Below are positions 16,213 through 23,878 of a DNA stretch of 64,000 nt, one piece after another; positions within the stretch are counted from its first letter, which is position 1, and each line of letters begins with the position of its first letter. The stretch spans positions 245,498-309,497 of the forward strand of contig NZ_LMHY01000030.1 of NCBI RefSeq assembly GCF_001429045.1, written 5' to 3'. A program made the position numbers and the translations under genes. The notes below the pieces were generated by a model. It made no database searches. It was given only the letters and a program-made list of their open reading frames with translations, and was not told where the DNA came from. This DNA is from Pseudomonas sp. Root71. GTDB lineage: Bacteria > Pseudomonadota > Gammaproteobacteria > Pseudomonadales > Pseudomonadaceae.

Positions 16213-17006
16213 ACATTCCCGAGCCGGTCGGCGTCACGGACGAGCAGACACCCATCAATACGACAGTGCGCAGCTTCACAGTGCTGACGGTCAACACCCA
16301 CAAAGGTTTCACCGCGCTCAATCGCCGTTTCATCCTGCCGGAACTGCGTGAAGCGGTGCGCAGTGTGTCTGCCGATGTGGTGTTTTTGCAGGAAGTCCAC
16401 GGCACCCACGAACAGCATCCCAGGCGCTACACCAACTGGCCGGCGATGCCGCAATACGAATTCCTCGCCGACAGCCTGTGGCCACAGTTCGCCTATGGCC
16501 GCAATGCGGTGTATCCGGCGGGCGATCACGGCAATGCGCTGTTGTCGAAGTTCCAGATCATCCGCCACGACAACCTCGATGTATCCATCAGCGGCCACGA
16601 GAACCGCGGGCTCCTGCATTGCGTGTTGCGCCTGCCCGGCGATGGCCAGGAGGTGCATGCCATTTGCGTACACCTGGGGTTGCTCGAAACCCATCGCACC
16701 GCACAACTGAAGCTGCTCGCCCAACGCCTGGACGCACTGCCCGGCGACGCCCCGGTGATTGTCGCCGGTGACTTCAACGATTGGCGCCAGCGCGCCGATG
16801 CGTTGCTAAAACCCAGTGGTTTGCGTGAAGTCTTCGCCGCGCACCATGGCAAACCGGCACGCAGTTTCCCCGCGCGCTTGCCGGCATTGCGCCTGGACCG
16901 AATCTACGTGCGCAACCTCAAGGCCAGCCATCCGCGAGTGCTGACCTCCCGGCCCTGGTCGCACCTTTCCGACCACGTCCCGCTGTCGGTGGAGATCGAG
17001 CTATGA
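16209..17006 (+). CDS. Endonuclease/exonuclease/phosphatase-family protein (YbhP-like)
   Basis: A 265-residue EEP-fold protein with the family's catalytic residues in order: Asn in LTVNTHKGF, Glu in VVFLQEVHG, His in ICVHLGLL, Asp-x-Asn in VAGDFNDW, and the terminal Asp-His in LSDHVPLSVEIEL. These act on phosphodiester or phosphomonoester bonds with a divalent metal. It is placed directly before a cardiolipin synthase gene, as ybhP is before ybhO (clsB) in E. coli, so a lipid or phosphoinositide-like substrate is possible. There are ATGA overlaps at both ends. No signal peptide is visible. Confidence 0.88.
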   Translation: MNIPEPVGVTDEQTPINTTVRSFTVLTVNTHKGFTALNRRFILPELREAVRSVSADVVFLQEVHGTHEQHPRRYTNWPAMPQYEFLADSLWPQFAYGRNAVYPAGDHGNALLSKFQIIRHDNLDVSISGHENRGLLHCVLRLPGDGQEVHAICVHLGLLETHRTAQLKLLAQRLDALPGDAPVIVAGDFNDWRQRADALLKPSGLREVFAAHHGKPARSFPARLPALRLDRIYVRNLKASHPRVLTSRPWSHLSDHVPLSVEIEL

Positions 17007-18295
17007 GCAGCCAGTCGATGGAAAAAACCACGCTGGAACACATCCCCGCTCCGCCGACCCGCGAGCCGACAGCGGTCGATGTCGAATACGGCTGGCAAGG
17101 CAGCAATCGTGTCGAGTTGCTGGAAAACGGTGAGGCGTATTTTCCCCGGGTGTTTGAAGCCCTGCGCCGGGCGCAAAGTGAAATCTTGCTGGAAACCTTC
17201 ATTCTGTTCGAGGACAAGGTGGGCAATGAGCTGCAACAAATCCTGATCGAAGCTGCTCAACGGGGCGTGCGCACCACCGTCAGCCTCGACGGCTTTGGCT
17301 GCGGCGAACTGAGTACCGGGTTCCTCACCGCCCTGACAGCCGCCGGCGTGCACCTGCAAATGTTCGATCCGGCACCGAAACGCCTGGGCATCCGCACCAA
17401 CTGGTTCCGGCGCCTGCACCGCAAGATTGTGGTGGTCGATGGCACCGTCGCGTTCGTCGGCGGGATCAACTTTTCCGCCGATCATCTGGCCGATTTCGGC
17501 CCCGAGGCCAAACAGGATTATTCCGTAGAGGTTCAGGGTCCGGCCGTTGCCGACATCCATCACTTTGCCCTGCTGCAATGCGGTCGCCCGGCACACGCCA
17601 AATACTGGTGGCAGCGCCGTCGGCAGCGGCGTTCGGAACTGGCCTTCAGTGATCACGATGGCCAGGTGCGGCTGGTGTACCGCGACAACGGGGAACACCA
17701 GACCGACATCGAGGAGGTTTACCGCCAGGTGTTGCGCCAGGCGCAGCGCCGGGTGGTGATCGCCAACGCCTACTTCTTTCCCGGTTTCCGCTTGCTGCGC
17801 GAGATCCGCAACGCGGCACGCCGAGGGGTGGATGTGCGGTTGATCCTGCAGGGACAGCCAGACATGCGGGTGGCCAAGCTCGCGGCGCGCATGACCTACG
17901 ATTACTTGCTCAAGTCCGGGGTGAAGATCTACGAATATTGCGACCGCCCACTGCACGGCAAGGTCGCACTGGTGGATGAGGACTGGAGCACCGTTGGCTC
18001 GAGCAATCTCGACCCGTTGAGCCTGTCGATGAATCTGGAAGCCAACGTGCTGATCCGCGACCGTGGCTTCAATCGAGTTCTGTTCGATCGCCTGGAAGAC
18101 CTCAGCGACAACCACTGCAAGGTCATGTCTCACGACATCGCGCCACGCGGGCGTGTCTGGCACATGACCATCGGTTTTCTGGTGTTTCACTTCCTGCGAC
18201 ATTTCCCGGCATGGGCCGGTTGGTTGCCGGCGCATAAACCTCGCCTGAAACCCTTCCCCCCTCCGACCGAGAGCGCTGACCATGAACCGCGCTGA
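17003..18295 (+). CDS. clsB: Cardiolipin synthase, ClsB (YbhO) type
   Basis: A 430-residue phospholipase-D-superfamily protein with two HKD motifs: HRKIVVVDGTVAFVGGIN (His near residue 139) and HGKVALVDEDWSTVGSSN (His near 318). The absence of N-terminal membrane helices, the length and the neighbours distinguish ClsB from ClsA/ClsC. In E. coli ClsB makes cardiolipin from phosphatidylglycerol and can also make PG from PE. A C-terminal hydrophobic segment (HMTIGFLVFHFLRHFPAWAGW) may dock on the membrane. It overlaps its upstream neighbour by ATGA and its downstream neighbour by 14 bases. Confidence 0.9.
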   Translation: MSSQSMEKTTLEHIPAPPTREPTAVDVEYGWQGSNRVELLENGEAYFPRVFEALRRAQSEILLETFILFEDKVGNELQQILIEAAQRGVRTTVSLDGFGCGELSTGFLTALTAAGVHLQMFDPAPKRLGIRTNWFRRLHRKIVVVDGTVAFVGGINFSADHLADFGPEAKQDYSVEVQGPAVADIHHFALLQCGRPAHAKYWWQRRRQRRSELAFSDHDGQVRLVYRDNGEHQTDIEEVYRQVLRQAQRRVVIANAYFFPGFRLLREIRNAARRGVDVRLILQGQPDMRVAKLAARMTYDYLLKSGVKIYEYCDRPLHGKVALVDEDWSTVGSSNLDPLSLSMNLEANVLIRDRGFNRVLFDRLEDLSDNHCKVMSHDIAPRGRVWHMTIGFLVFHFLRHFPAWAGWLPAHKPRLKPFPPPTESADHEPR

Positions 18296-19268
18296 TCCCC
18301 ACACGGCAACTCACGCCAAAAGCCCGGGCAAGTCGCACTGGAGCCGCTGGAAACGACCGCTGACGATGCTGTTCTTCCTGATGCTGATCGTGCTGTTCAC
18401 GATGCTCGCCCAGCGCCTGGAATGGAACGAAGTGTTCGATAACCTGGCGGACTTCAAGGTGCGCACACTGATCATTGCGTCGGGGCTGACCCTGGTGAGT
18501 TTTCTGGTGTACGCCTGCTTCGACCTGATCGGCCGCACTTACATCCGCCAGAACCTGACCTGGAAGCAAATCCTGCCGGTGGGAATCATCAGCTACGCCT
18601 TCAACCTGAACCTCAGCGCCTGGGTCGGCGGCATCGCCATGCGTTACCGGTTGTATTCGCGGCTCGGGGTCAGCAAGAGCAACATCGCGAAAATCCTCGG
18701 CCTGAGCCTGGCGACCAACTGGTTTGGGTACATGGTAATTGCCGGCGCCGTGTTCAGCAGCGGGCTGGTACGCATGCCTCCGGGCTGGAAGCTCAGCAGT
18801 AGCACGCTGCAAGGCGTGGGGGTCTTGTTGTTGCTGCTGAGCGCCGGGTACCTGGCGGCGTGCCGGTTTGCCAGGCGTCGGGAGTGGGCGATTCGCGGCA
18901 TCGAAATCGACCTGCCATCCTTGCGCATGGCGGTGCTGCAACTGGCCCTCGGTGCCCTGAACTGGTCGCTGATGGCGGCGGTGATTTTCACCTTGCTGCC
19001 GAGCAAACTGGACTATCCACTGGTGTTGGGCGTGCTGTTGATCAGCGCCATCGCCGGGGTCATCACTCACATCCCGGCCGGGCTCGGCGTGCTGGAAGCC
19101 GTGTTTGTGGCCCTGCTGCAACACGAGGCTTCGCGGGGCAGCCTGGTGGCGGGACTGCTGGCCTATCGGGCGATTTATTTCATCCTGCCGCTGTTGATTA
19201 CCCTGGTGATGTATTTGCTGGTGGAAGCCAAGGCCAAGGCGCTGCGGATAGAGAAAAAACCCAAGTGA
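18282..19268 (+). CDS. Lysylphosphatidylglycerol synthase TM-domain protein (YbhN-like)
   Basis: A 328-residue integral membrane protein of the UPF0104/LPG_synthase_TM family, with about eight helices. It contains the family motif SYAFNLNLSAWVGGIAMRYR and a later HIPAGLGVLEAVF stretch, both conserved in YbhN and in the flippase half of MprF. There is no aminoacyl-transferase domain. With the two preceding genes it reproduces the E. coli ybhP-ybhO-ybhN order, so a part in moving or organising anionic phospholipids is a reasonable inference. Confidence 0.87.
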   Translation: MNRADPHTATHAKSPGKSHWSRWKRPLTMLFFLMLIVLFTMLAQRLEWNEVFDNLADFKVRTLIIASGLTLVSFLVYACFDLIGRTYIRQNLTWKQILPVGIISYAFNLNLSAWVGGIAMRYRLYSRLGVSKSNIAKILGLSLATNWFGYMVIAGAVFSSGLVRMPPGWKLSSSTLQGVGVLLLLLSAGYLAACRFARRREWAIRGIEIDLPSLRMAVLQLALGALNWSLMAAVIFTLLPSKLDYPLVLGVLLISAIAGVITHIPAGLGVLEAVFVALLQHEASRGSLVAGLLAYRAIYFILPLLITLVMYLLVEAKAKALRIEKKPK

Positions 19269-19287
19269 TTTTGTGCTGGTTGTGAAG

Positions 19288-19419
19288 ACGCCTTCGCGAG
19301 CAAGTCGGATCGCCGCACCGCCGCTCCCACAGGGTCTGTTGGTGGATGCAGATTCTATGTACACCCTCGATCCATGTGGGAGCGGCGGTGCGGCGATCCG
19401 ACTTGCCCGCGAAGGCGTC
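19288..19419. repeat. Large inverted pair of REP elements (GCGGCGGTGCGGCGATCCGAC class)
   Basis: The arms GACGCCTTCGCGAGCAAGTC and GACTTGCCCGCGAAGGCGTC bracket a longer dyad that includes GGATCGCCGCACCGCCGCTC and its reverse complement. Each arm is about 50 bases with a loop of about 30. It lies between convergent genes and is the longest such hairpin in the window. Confidence 0.85.
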
Positions 19420-19436
19420 CACAAGCACACCGCAAA

Positions 19437-20195
19437 TCACCGGGATTGAATAATGCTCAACCGCTCCCCCACCACCATCTCGGTAATCCAGCCGACAAGG
19501 ATCGAGGTGTAGGCCTGCTGCGAAACCGGGTCGCTCAGCGCGTGGTCGGCACCATCGATGATGCGATGGGTCAGCGAGTGAGTCTGCTGGCACGCCGCGC
19601 GGTAACTCATGATCGTCGAATGGGGCACATAGTCGTCGGTCTCGGACTGCACCAGCAGGACATCCCCGGTGAATTGCGAGCAGGCATGCAAGGCGCGATT
19701 GCTGTCGGCACGCACCAGGGTGCTTCGGTAATCACGCAGGTCCAGCTTGTCCAGATCGCGTTTCGGCGCGTGCCATTGCTCGTCGCGATACAGCGCCGGC
19801 ACCCGCAACGCCAGCCAGCGAACCGGCCTGAGCGAGGTCAGGATCGAGGCCAGATACCCCCCGTAACTGGTGCCGACCACGGCAATCGCCGAGGTATCGA
19901 GAGCCGGGTGCGCGAGCAAGCGGTCATAGGCCGCCAGCAGGTCGCGCAAATTGTCTTCCCGGGTCACCCGTGTCAATGGGATACCGGTGCCATTGGTGTG
20001 CCCGCGCAAATCGAATGTCAGGCACACGCATCCCAAGCCGGCGATGCCTTTGGCGCGCTCCAGGTCCCGCTCCTGGCTGCCGCCCCAACCGTGCACGAAG
20101 AGCACACCGGGAACTTTCGATTTGGGACTCAGGAAGGTCCCGCTCATCTGTTCGTCGTCGATGTCGATCTGAATGGATTCGCTTCTAGCCGTCAT
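19437..20195 (-). CDS. Alpha/beta hydrolase (dienelactone-hydrolase/acyl-esterase like)
   Basis: A 252-residue cytosolic protein (MTARSESIQIDID). It has the oxyanion strand VLFVHGWGGSQER, the nucleophile elbow VGTSYGGYLAS (GxSxG), the acid in QSETDDYVP, and the catalytic His in DGADHALSD. These give a full triad. The substrate is unknown. The ATG at 20195 lies 11 bases inside the end of the upstream DUF3182 gene, so the pair is coupled; a TTG three codons upstream is an alternative start. Confidence 0.83.
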   Translation of the reverse strand: MTARSESIQIDIDDEQMSGTFLSPKSKVPGVLFVHGWGGSQERDLERAKGIAGLGCVCLTFDLRGHTNGTGIPLTRVTREDNLRDLLAAYDRLLAHPALDTSAIAVVGTSYGGYLASILTSLRPVRWLALRVPALYRDEQWHAPKRDLDKLDLRDYRSTLVRADSNRALHACSQFTGDVLLVQSETDDYVPHSTIMSYRAACQQTHSLTHRIIDGADHALSDPVSQQAYTSILVGWITEMVVGERLSIIQSR

Positions 20196-21294
20196 AGGAT
20201 TCAACCGTCACGTACTTGAGGAGAAAGTCACTGGCCTGCGCCGGCCCGCGGTACACCTCGATGGCGTCCGCCGGTAGCGGCTGGTCGATGTAGGTTTCCA
20301 CCGAAGACACACGAATCGCGCATATCCCCGGATCGTTGACGAAACTCTGCAAGGCCGCCACCTCGGCGCTGCTGGCACCGCCCATGCGCCAAGACTGCTC
20401 CAGCACACCGCTGCGTGGCCGGCCGTCGCTGCCGACGCCCTGGGCGATGTCGTAGTTGCGCCGCGAGGCATAGAAACCGGGATAGGCTTCATCCGCCGCG
20501 CTGTCGAACACCTGTGCCTGATGGATCGCCAGGCGCACGTCTTCCGGAAGATCCAGTTCCAGTAATGCGTCATAGCCGCCTGGCACCACCAGCAGGTTGG
20601 ACCCGCCATACACCTGTTCCCCCTGAGCGTCCTCGGTCAAATATTGATCACCGCAGTAACTGAGTACGTGGCCGCCGATACGACTCTGGCCGACGCTGTG
20701 GGTGATCACCTGGTCCAGGTCCTGTTCGAGTACCACGCCTTCGGTGAACATCGCCTCAGCCTCCGGCTGGGCAAGCAGCTCATCGAACTCGTCGAGGCTT
20801 TTGATCACTTCCTGACCACGTCCGGCACAGGCATGAATCGGTTTCAGGCGGATCGGCCCGGTGTACAGCAAATGCTCTGCCGCCGGACGCGCATCCTTCA
20901 GAGAGAACACACTGAGACCGTCGAGCACCACGCTGCGCACCCGCTCGGAAAACAACGGAGCCCAGCCTGGCGGCGCATGGGCGTGGCGGTTGAGCAATCC
21001 GTGGCTGATGGCCTTGGTGCAAATGAAGTCGTGGTCGACATAACCACCCCACAAATCCTCCGGCCCCTTGACCCCCAGTTGCCGGGCAATCGCAGCGCCC
21101 ACCAGGGTCTGGGTCGGCAACAGGTAGAGGTCCCGCCCGACATGCAGTTGCGGGTCGTAGCTGCCGCCATACTTGAGCCCCAGTATCTGAGCCAGCCAGC
21201 GGGCCAGCGCACGGTTGGTTTCAACTTCGTGCTGCGGTGCATCGGCGAGCACCGAATGGGCGACCACCAGTCTCCTGGAGTTTGCTGGGGTCAT
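20185..21294 (-). CDS. DUF3182 protein
   Basis: A 369-residue protein that I place in the DUF3182 family. Stretches such as GPIRLKPIHACAGRGQEVI and FTEGVVLEQDLDQVITHSVG suggest an ATP-grasp-like lysine strand and hinge, though the assignment to that fold is my inference. There is no signal peptide or membrane helix. A GGGGGATGC ribosome site precedes the ATG at 21294. It overlaps the downstream hydrolase gene and is probably transcribed with it. The reaction is unknown; a carboxylate-amine ligase acting with a partner hydrolase is one testable idea. Confidence 0.75.
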   Translation of the reverse strand: MTPANSRRLVVAHSVLADAPQHEVETNRALARWLAQILGLKYGGSYDPQLHVGRDLYLLPTQTLVGAAIARQLGVKGPEDLWGGYVDHDFICTKAISHGLLNRHAHAPPGWAPLFSERVRSVVLDGLSVFSLKDARPAAEHLLYTGPIRLKPIHACAGRGQEVIKSLDEFDELLAQPEAEAMFTEGVVLEQDLDQVITHSVGQSRIGGHVLSYCGDQYLTEDAQGEQVYGGSNLLVVPGGYDALLELDLPEDVRLAIHQAQVFDSAADEAYPGFYASRRNYDIAQGVGSDGRPRSGVLEQSWRMGGASSAEVAALQSFVNDPGICAIRVSSVETYIDQPLPADAIEVYRGPAQASDFLLKYVTVESYDG

Positions 21295-21485
21295 GCATCC
21301 CCCTTCAATCGACGCTTGATGAATGTAGCTGAAGGGGTGCAGAGATCAGGCCAAGGCCCGTCGAGGGAAAAGTGGTTTAAAATCAGCCAGTTGCACAGAC
21401 AGCGATGGCATTAGGCCTGTTTTATTCTGCACGACGCCCTTTGATACTCCGGCATTTTGCACGATTCCAGACTGGCACAGAACAC

Positions 21486-21578
21486 ATGTGGGAGCGGGCT
21501 TGCTCGCGAAAGCAGAGTGTCATTCACCGCAAATGTTGACTGAAAGTCCGCATTCGCGAGCAAGCCCGCTCCCACAGG
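21486..21578. repeat. Inverted pair of REP elements in the gap 21295-21597
   Basis: TGTGGGAGCGGGCTTGCTCGCGAA and TTCGCGAGCAAGCCCGCTCCCACA are separated by about 45 bases. The remainder of this 303-base gap, between the start of the DUF3182 gene and the end of the GlxA-type gene, shows no gene or motif that I can support. Confidence 0.85.
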
Positions 21579-21597
21579 GGGATTTGTTGTGAACGGC

Positions 21598-22590
21598 CTA
21601 CCGCGCCGCGGCCCCCGGCGTCACCCCAAACCGCGTCCGATAATCACTCGGCGCCAACCCGGTGATTTTCCTGAACGTCGCACGAAATGCCCCGGGGTCC
21701 TGATACCCCACGGTCCAGGCGATGTGATCGATAGTGCCGTTGGTGAACTCAAGCATTTCCCGGGCCTTGCCGACCCGCAGATGCTGGCAGTATTCGGTGG
21801 GTTTGAGCCCGCTGGCCGCGCGGAAGCGGCGCAGGAAGGTACGTTCTTCCAGCCCTGCCTTTTCGGCCATCGCCGCCAGCGACACATCGGTCGCCCCGGT
21901 GCTTTGCAGCCAGTGTTGCACCTTGAGGATCGCCGCATCGCCATGACTGAGGATCGGCGCAAAGTTGCTGCCGCACTCACTGGCGCTGTCGCTGTGTTCC
22001 ACCACCAGAAAACGTGCGGTGTTGGTGGCGATGCTCGGCCCCAGCAGTCGATTGACCAGGCGCAGACCCAGTTCGGACCAGGCCATCAGCCCGGCGGTGG
22101 TAATCAGGTCGCCGTCATCGACAATCGGCGTATCGGCCTTGAGTCTGATCGCCGGATAACGCTCGGCGAAGGCTTTGGCCGAGGTCCAGTGGGTAGTGGC
22201 GCTGCGACCGTCAAGCAGACCGCTTTCGGCCAACAGGATAGAACCCACGCAAACCCCGCCCAGTGTCGCACCGCTGGCATGTTGCTCACGCAACCAGCGG
22301 ATCAATCCCTGTGGCGCCTGGCCCTCGGAAAAACCGCCGATCGACGGCGGAATCAACACGGCCACCAGGGCGCGCCCCGGGCCGGAATGACTATCGAATA
22401 CCCGAACCGGCGGCTGATCACCCTCGACCTGCCAATGGCTGACCCGCAACAGCGGTAACTGCGCAGCCTGATGCTCGGCGGCGATCCGGTTCGCCACCCC
22501 GAACAAGTCCGTCAAGCCGTGCACCGCCGCCATCTGCGCGCCGGGATAGATCAGCACACCGAGTTCGGCGATTGCCCTTTCTGCGTCCAT
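21598..22590 (-). CDS. GlxA-family transcriptional regulator (DJ-1/PfpI plus AraC HTH)
   Basis: A 330-residue regulator. Residues 1 to about 180 form a DJ-1/PfpI-like domain with the Cys elbow LGGVCVGSILLAESGLLDG and the following TTHW segment. The C-terminal 100 residues hold two AraC-type helix-turn-helix units (ATDVSLAAMAEKAGLEERTF and NGTIDHIAWTVGYQDPGAF). I chose the ATG at 22590 because GGGGGAAAA precedes it and the upstream extension is Trp/Cys-rich noise. It is divergent from, and likely controls, the cysteine hydrolase gene across a 101-base gap. The effector is unknown; GlxA relatives often sense amino acids, choline derivatives or amides. Confidence 0.87.
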   Translation of the reverse strand: MDAERAIAELGVLIYPGAQMAAVHGLTDLFGVANRIAAEHQAAQLPLLRVSHWQVEGDQPPVRVFDSHSGPGRALVAVLIPPSIGGFSEGQAPQGLIRWLREQHASGATLGGVCVGSILLAESGLLDGRSATTHWTSAKAFAERYPAIRLKADTPIVDDGDLITTAGLMAWSELGLRLVNRLLGPSIATNTARFLVVEHSDSASECGSNFAPILSHGDAAILKVQHWLQSTGATDVSLAAMAEKAGLEERTFLRRFRAASGLKPTEYCQHLRVGKAREMLEFTNGTIDHIAWTVGYQDPGAFRATFRKITGLAPSDYRTRFGVTPGAAAR

Positions 22591-22691
22591 TGTCAGTTTT
22601 CCCCCTTCTATTGTCGGTGCGGCCAATCCTCGGATTGCCTGCCACAGCCAATACTTCATTCCACACCAACACACACTTCGAGGAAACAGTC

Positions 22692-23240
22692 ATGGCCAAG
22701 CAAGCGCTCATCGTAGTCGATATCCAGAACGACTACTTCCCCCAAGGCAAGTGGCCGCTGGTCGGTGCCGACGCCGCCGCCGACAACGCCGTCCGCCTGA
22801 TCAAGGCCTTCCGCGACGCGGGGGATTCGGTGGTGCACATCCGCCACGAATTCACCTCCGAAGAGGCGCCGTTTTTCACTCCGAACTCCGAAGGCGCCAA
22901 GCTGCATCCGAAAGTGCTCAACCGCGCCGACGAACCGGTGGTACTCAAGCACTTCGTCAACTCATTCCGCGAAACCGAATTGAAATCGATCCTCGACGAG
23001 CAAGGCATCAAGGAACTGGTGGTCGTGGGCAGCATGAGCCACATGTGCGTCGACGGCATCACCCGTGCGGCGGCGGACTTTGGCTATACGGTCACCGTGA
23101 TCCACGACGCCTGCGCCACCCGTGACCTGGAGTTCAATGGCGTGACGGTTGCGGCGGTGCAGGTTCATGCGGCGTTCATGGCAGCCCTGGCGTTTGCTTA
23201 TGCCAGCGTGGTGTCGACCAACGAGTTCCTAGCGGCCTGA
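22692..23240 (+). CDS. Cysteine hydrolase, isochorismatase-like
   Basis: A 182-residue protein with the Asp-Lys-Cys triad of the isochorismatase/nicotinamidase superfamily: Asp in IVVDIQNDYF, Lys in VVLKHFVNSF and Cys in GSMSHMCVDGITRAAAD. The cis-peptide GSMSHMCV and the following TRAAADFGY are standard. Members hydrolyse C-N bonds in nicotinamide, biuret, ureidoacrylate and similar amides; the substrate here is not clear. The ATG at 22692 follows GAGGAAACAGTC. It is monocistronic, ends at a terminator, and is probably regulated by the divergent GlxA-type gene. Confidence 0.87.
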   Translation: MAKQALIVVDIQNDYFPQGKWPLVGADAAADNAVRLIKAFRDAGDSVVHIRHEFTSEEAPFFTPNSEGAKLHPKVLNRADEPVVLKHFVNSFRETELKSILDEQGIKELVVVGSMSHMCVDGITRAAADFGYTVTVIHDACATRDLEFNGVTVAAVQVHAAFMAALAFAYASVVSTNEFLAA

Positions 23241-23265
23241 GTCTGCAACCAAATTTTACCGCCCA

Positions 23266-23300
23266 TAAAAAACCCGCACTTCGAAGTGAAGTGCGGGTTT
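23266..23300. terminator. Bidirectional intrinsic terminator
   Basis: AACCCGCACTTC and GAAGTGCGGGTT form a 12-pair stem flanked by A and T runs. It separates the cysteine hydrolase gene (plus) from ssb (minus). Confidence 0.9.
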
Positions 23301-23308
23301 TGTGTTTC

Positions 23309-23347
23309 AGCTTGCCGCTTGTAGCTTGAGGCTTGAGGCTTGCAGCC
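23309..23347. repeat. Short degenerate tandem array of a GCTTG-based unit
   Basis: The stretch reads as six or so imperfect copies of GCTTG with spacing of seven bases (CAGCTTGCCGCTTGTAGCTT, GAGGCTTGAGGCTTGCAGCC). It sits directly after the ssb stop codon on the minus strand. Function unknown. Confidence 0.6.
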
Positions 23348-23350
23348 AGG

Positions 23351-23869
23351 CTAGAACGGAATATCGTCATCAAAGCTGTCGAAATCCGGAGCCGGCTGAG
23401 GAGCCGCCTGCTGTGGAGCCGGGCGCGACTGTTGCGGTGCCGACTGCTGTGGACGCGGAGCCTGCTGGCGCGGAGCGGATTGCTGGTAGTTGTTACCGCC
23501 GCCCTGGCCTTGCTGGTCGCCCTGTGGACGGCCGCCCAGCAGTTGCATGGTGCCTTGCATGTCGACCACGATTTCGGTGGTGTAGCGCTTGATACCGTCT
23601 TTTTCCCACTCGCGGGTCTGCAGCTTGCCTTCGATGTAGACCTGCGAACCTTTACGCAGGTATTCGCCAGCGATTTCTGCAACCTTGCCGAACATCGACA
23701 CACGGTGCCATTCGGTCTTTTCGACTTTCTGACCGGTTTGCTTGTCGGTCCACTGTTCGCTGGTCGCCAGACTCAGGTTGGTCACGGCGTTACCGTTAGG
23801 CAAGTAGCGAACTTCGGGATCCTGGCCGCAAGTGCCGACCAATATGACTTTGTTAACCCCACGGGCCAT
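23351..23869 (-). CDS. ssb: Single-stranded DNA-binding protein
   Basis: A 172-residue SSB. Residues 1 to about 110 form the OB fold (MARGVNKVILVGTCGQDPEV, then WHRVSMFGKVAE and SQVYIEGKLQTREW). A Gln/Pro/Gly-rich linker of about 50 residues follows, and the acidic tip DFDSFDDDIPF ends the protein; that tip recruits repair and replication partners. It lies nine bases after the MFS gene on the same strand and opposite to uvrA, as in P. aeruginosa. No LexA-type box was recognised nearby. Confidence 0.97.
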   Translation of the reverse strand: MARGVNKVILVGTCGQDPEVRYLPNGNAVTNLSLATSEQWTDKQTGQKVEKTEWHRVSMFGKVAEIAGEYLRKGSQVYIEGKLQTREWEKDGIKRYTTEIVVDMQGTMQLLGGRPQGDQQGQGGGNNYQQSAPRQQAPRPQQSAPQQSRPAPQQAAPQPAPDFDSFDDDIPF

Positions 23870-23878
23870 AACGTTCTC

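Noticed and set aside
19288..19419. Possible CRISPR or tandem repeat array from the strong repeats
   Set aside because: The repeats are inverted pairs with one spacer each, and no cas genes are near. They are REP elements.
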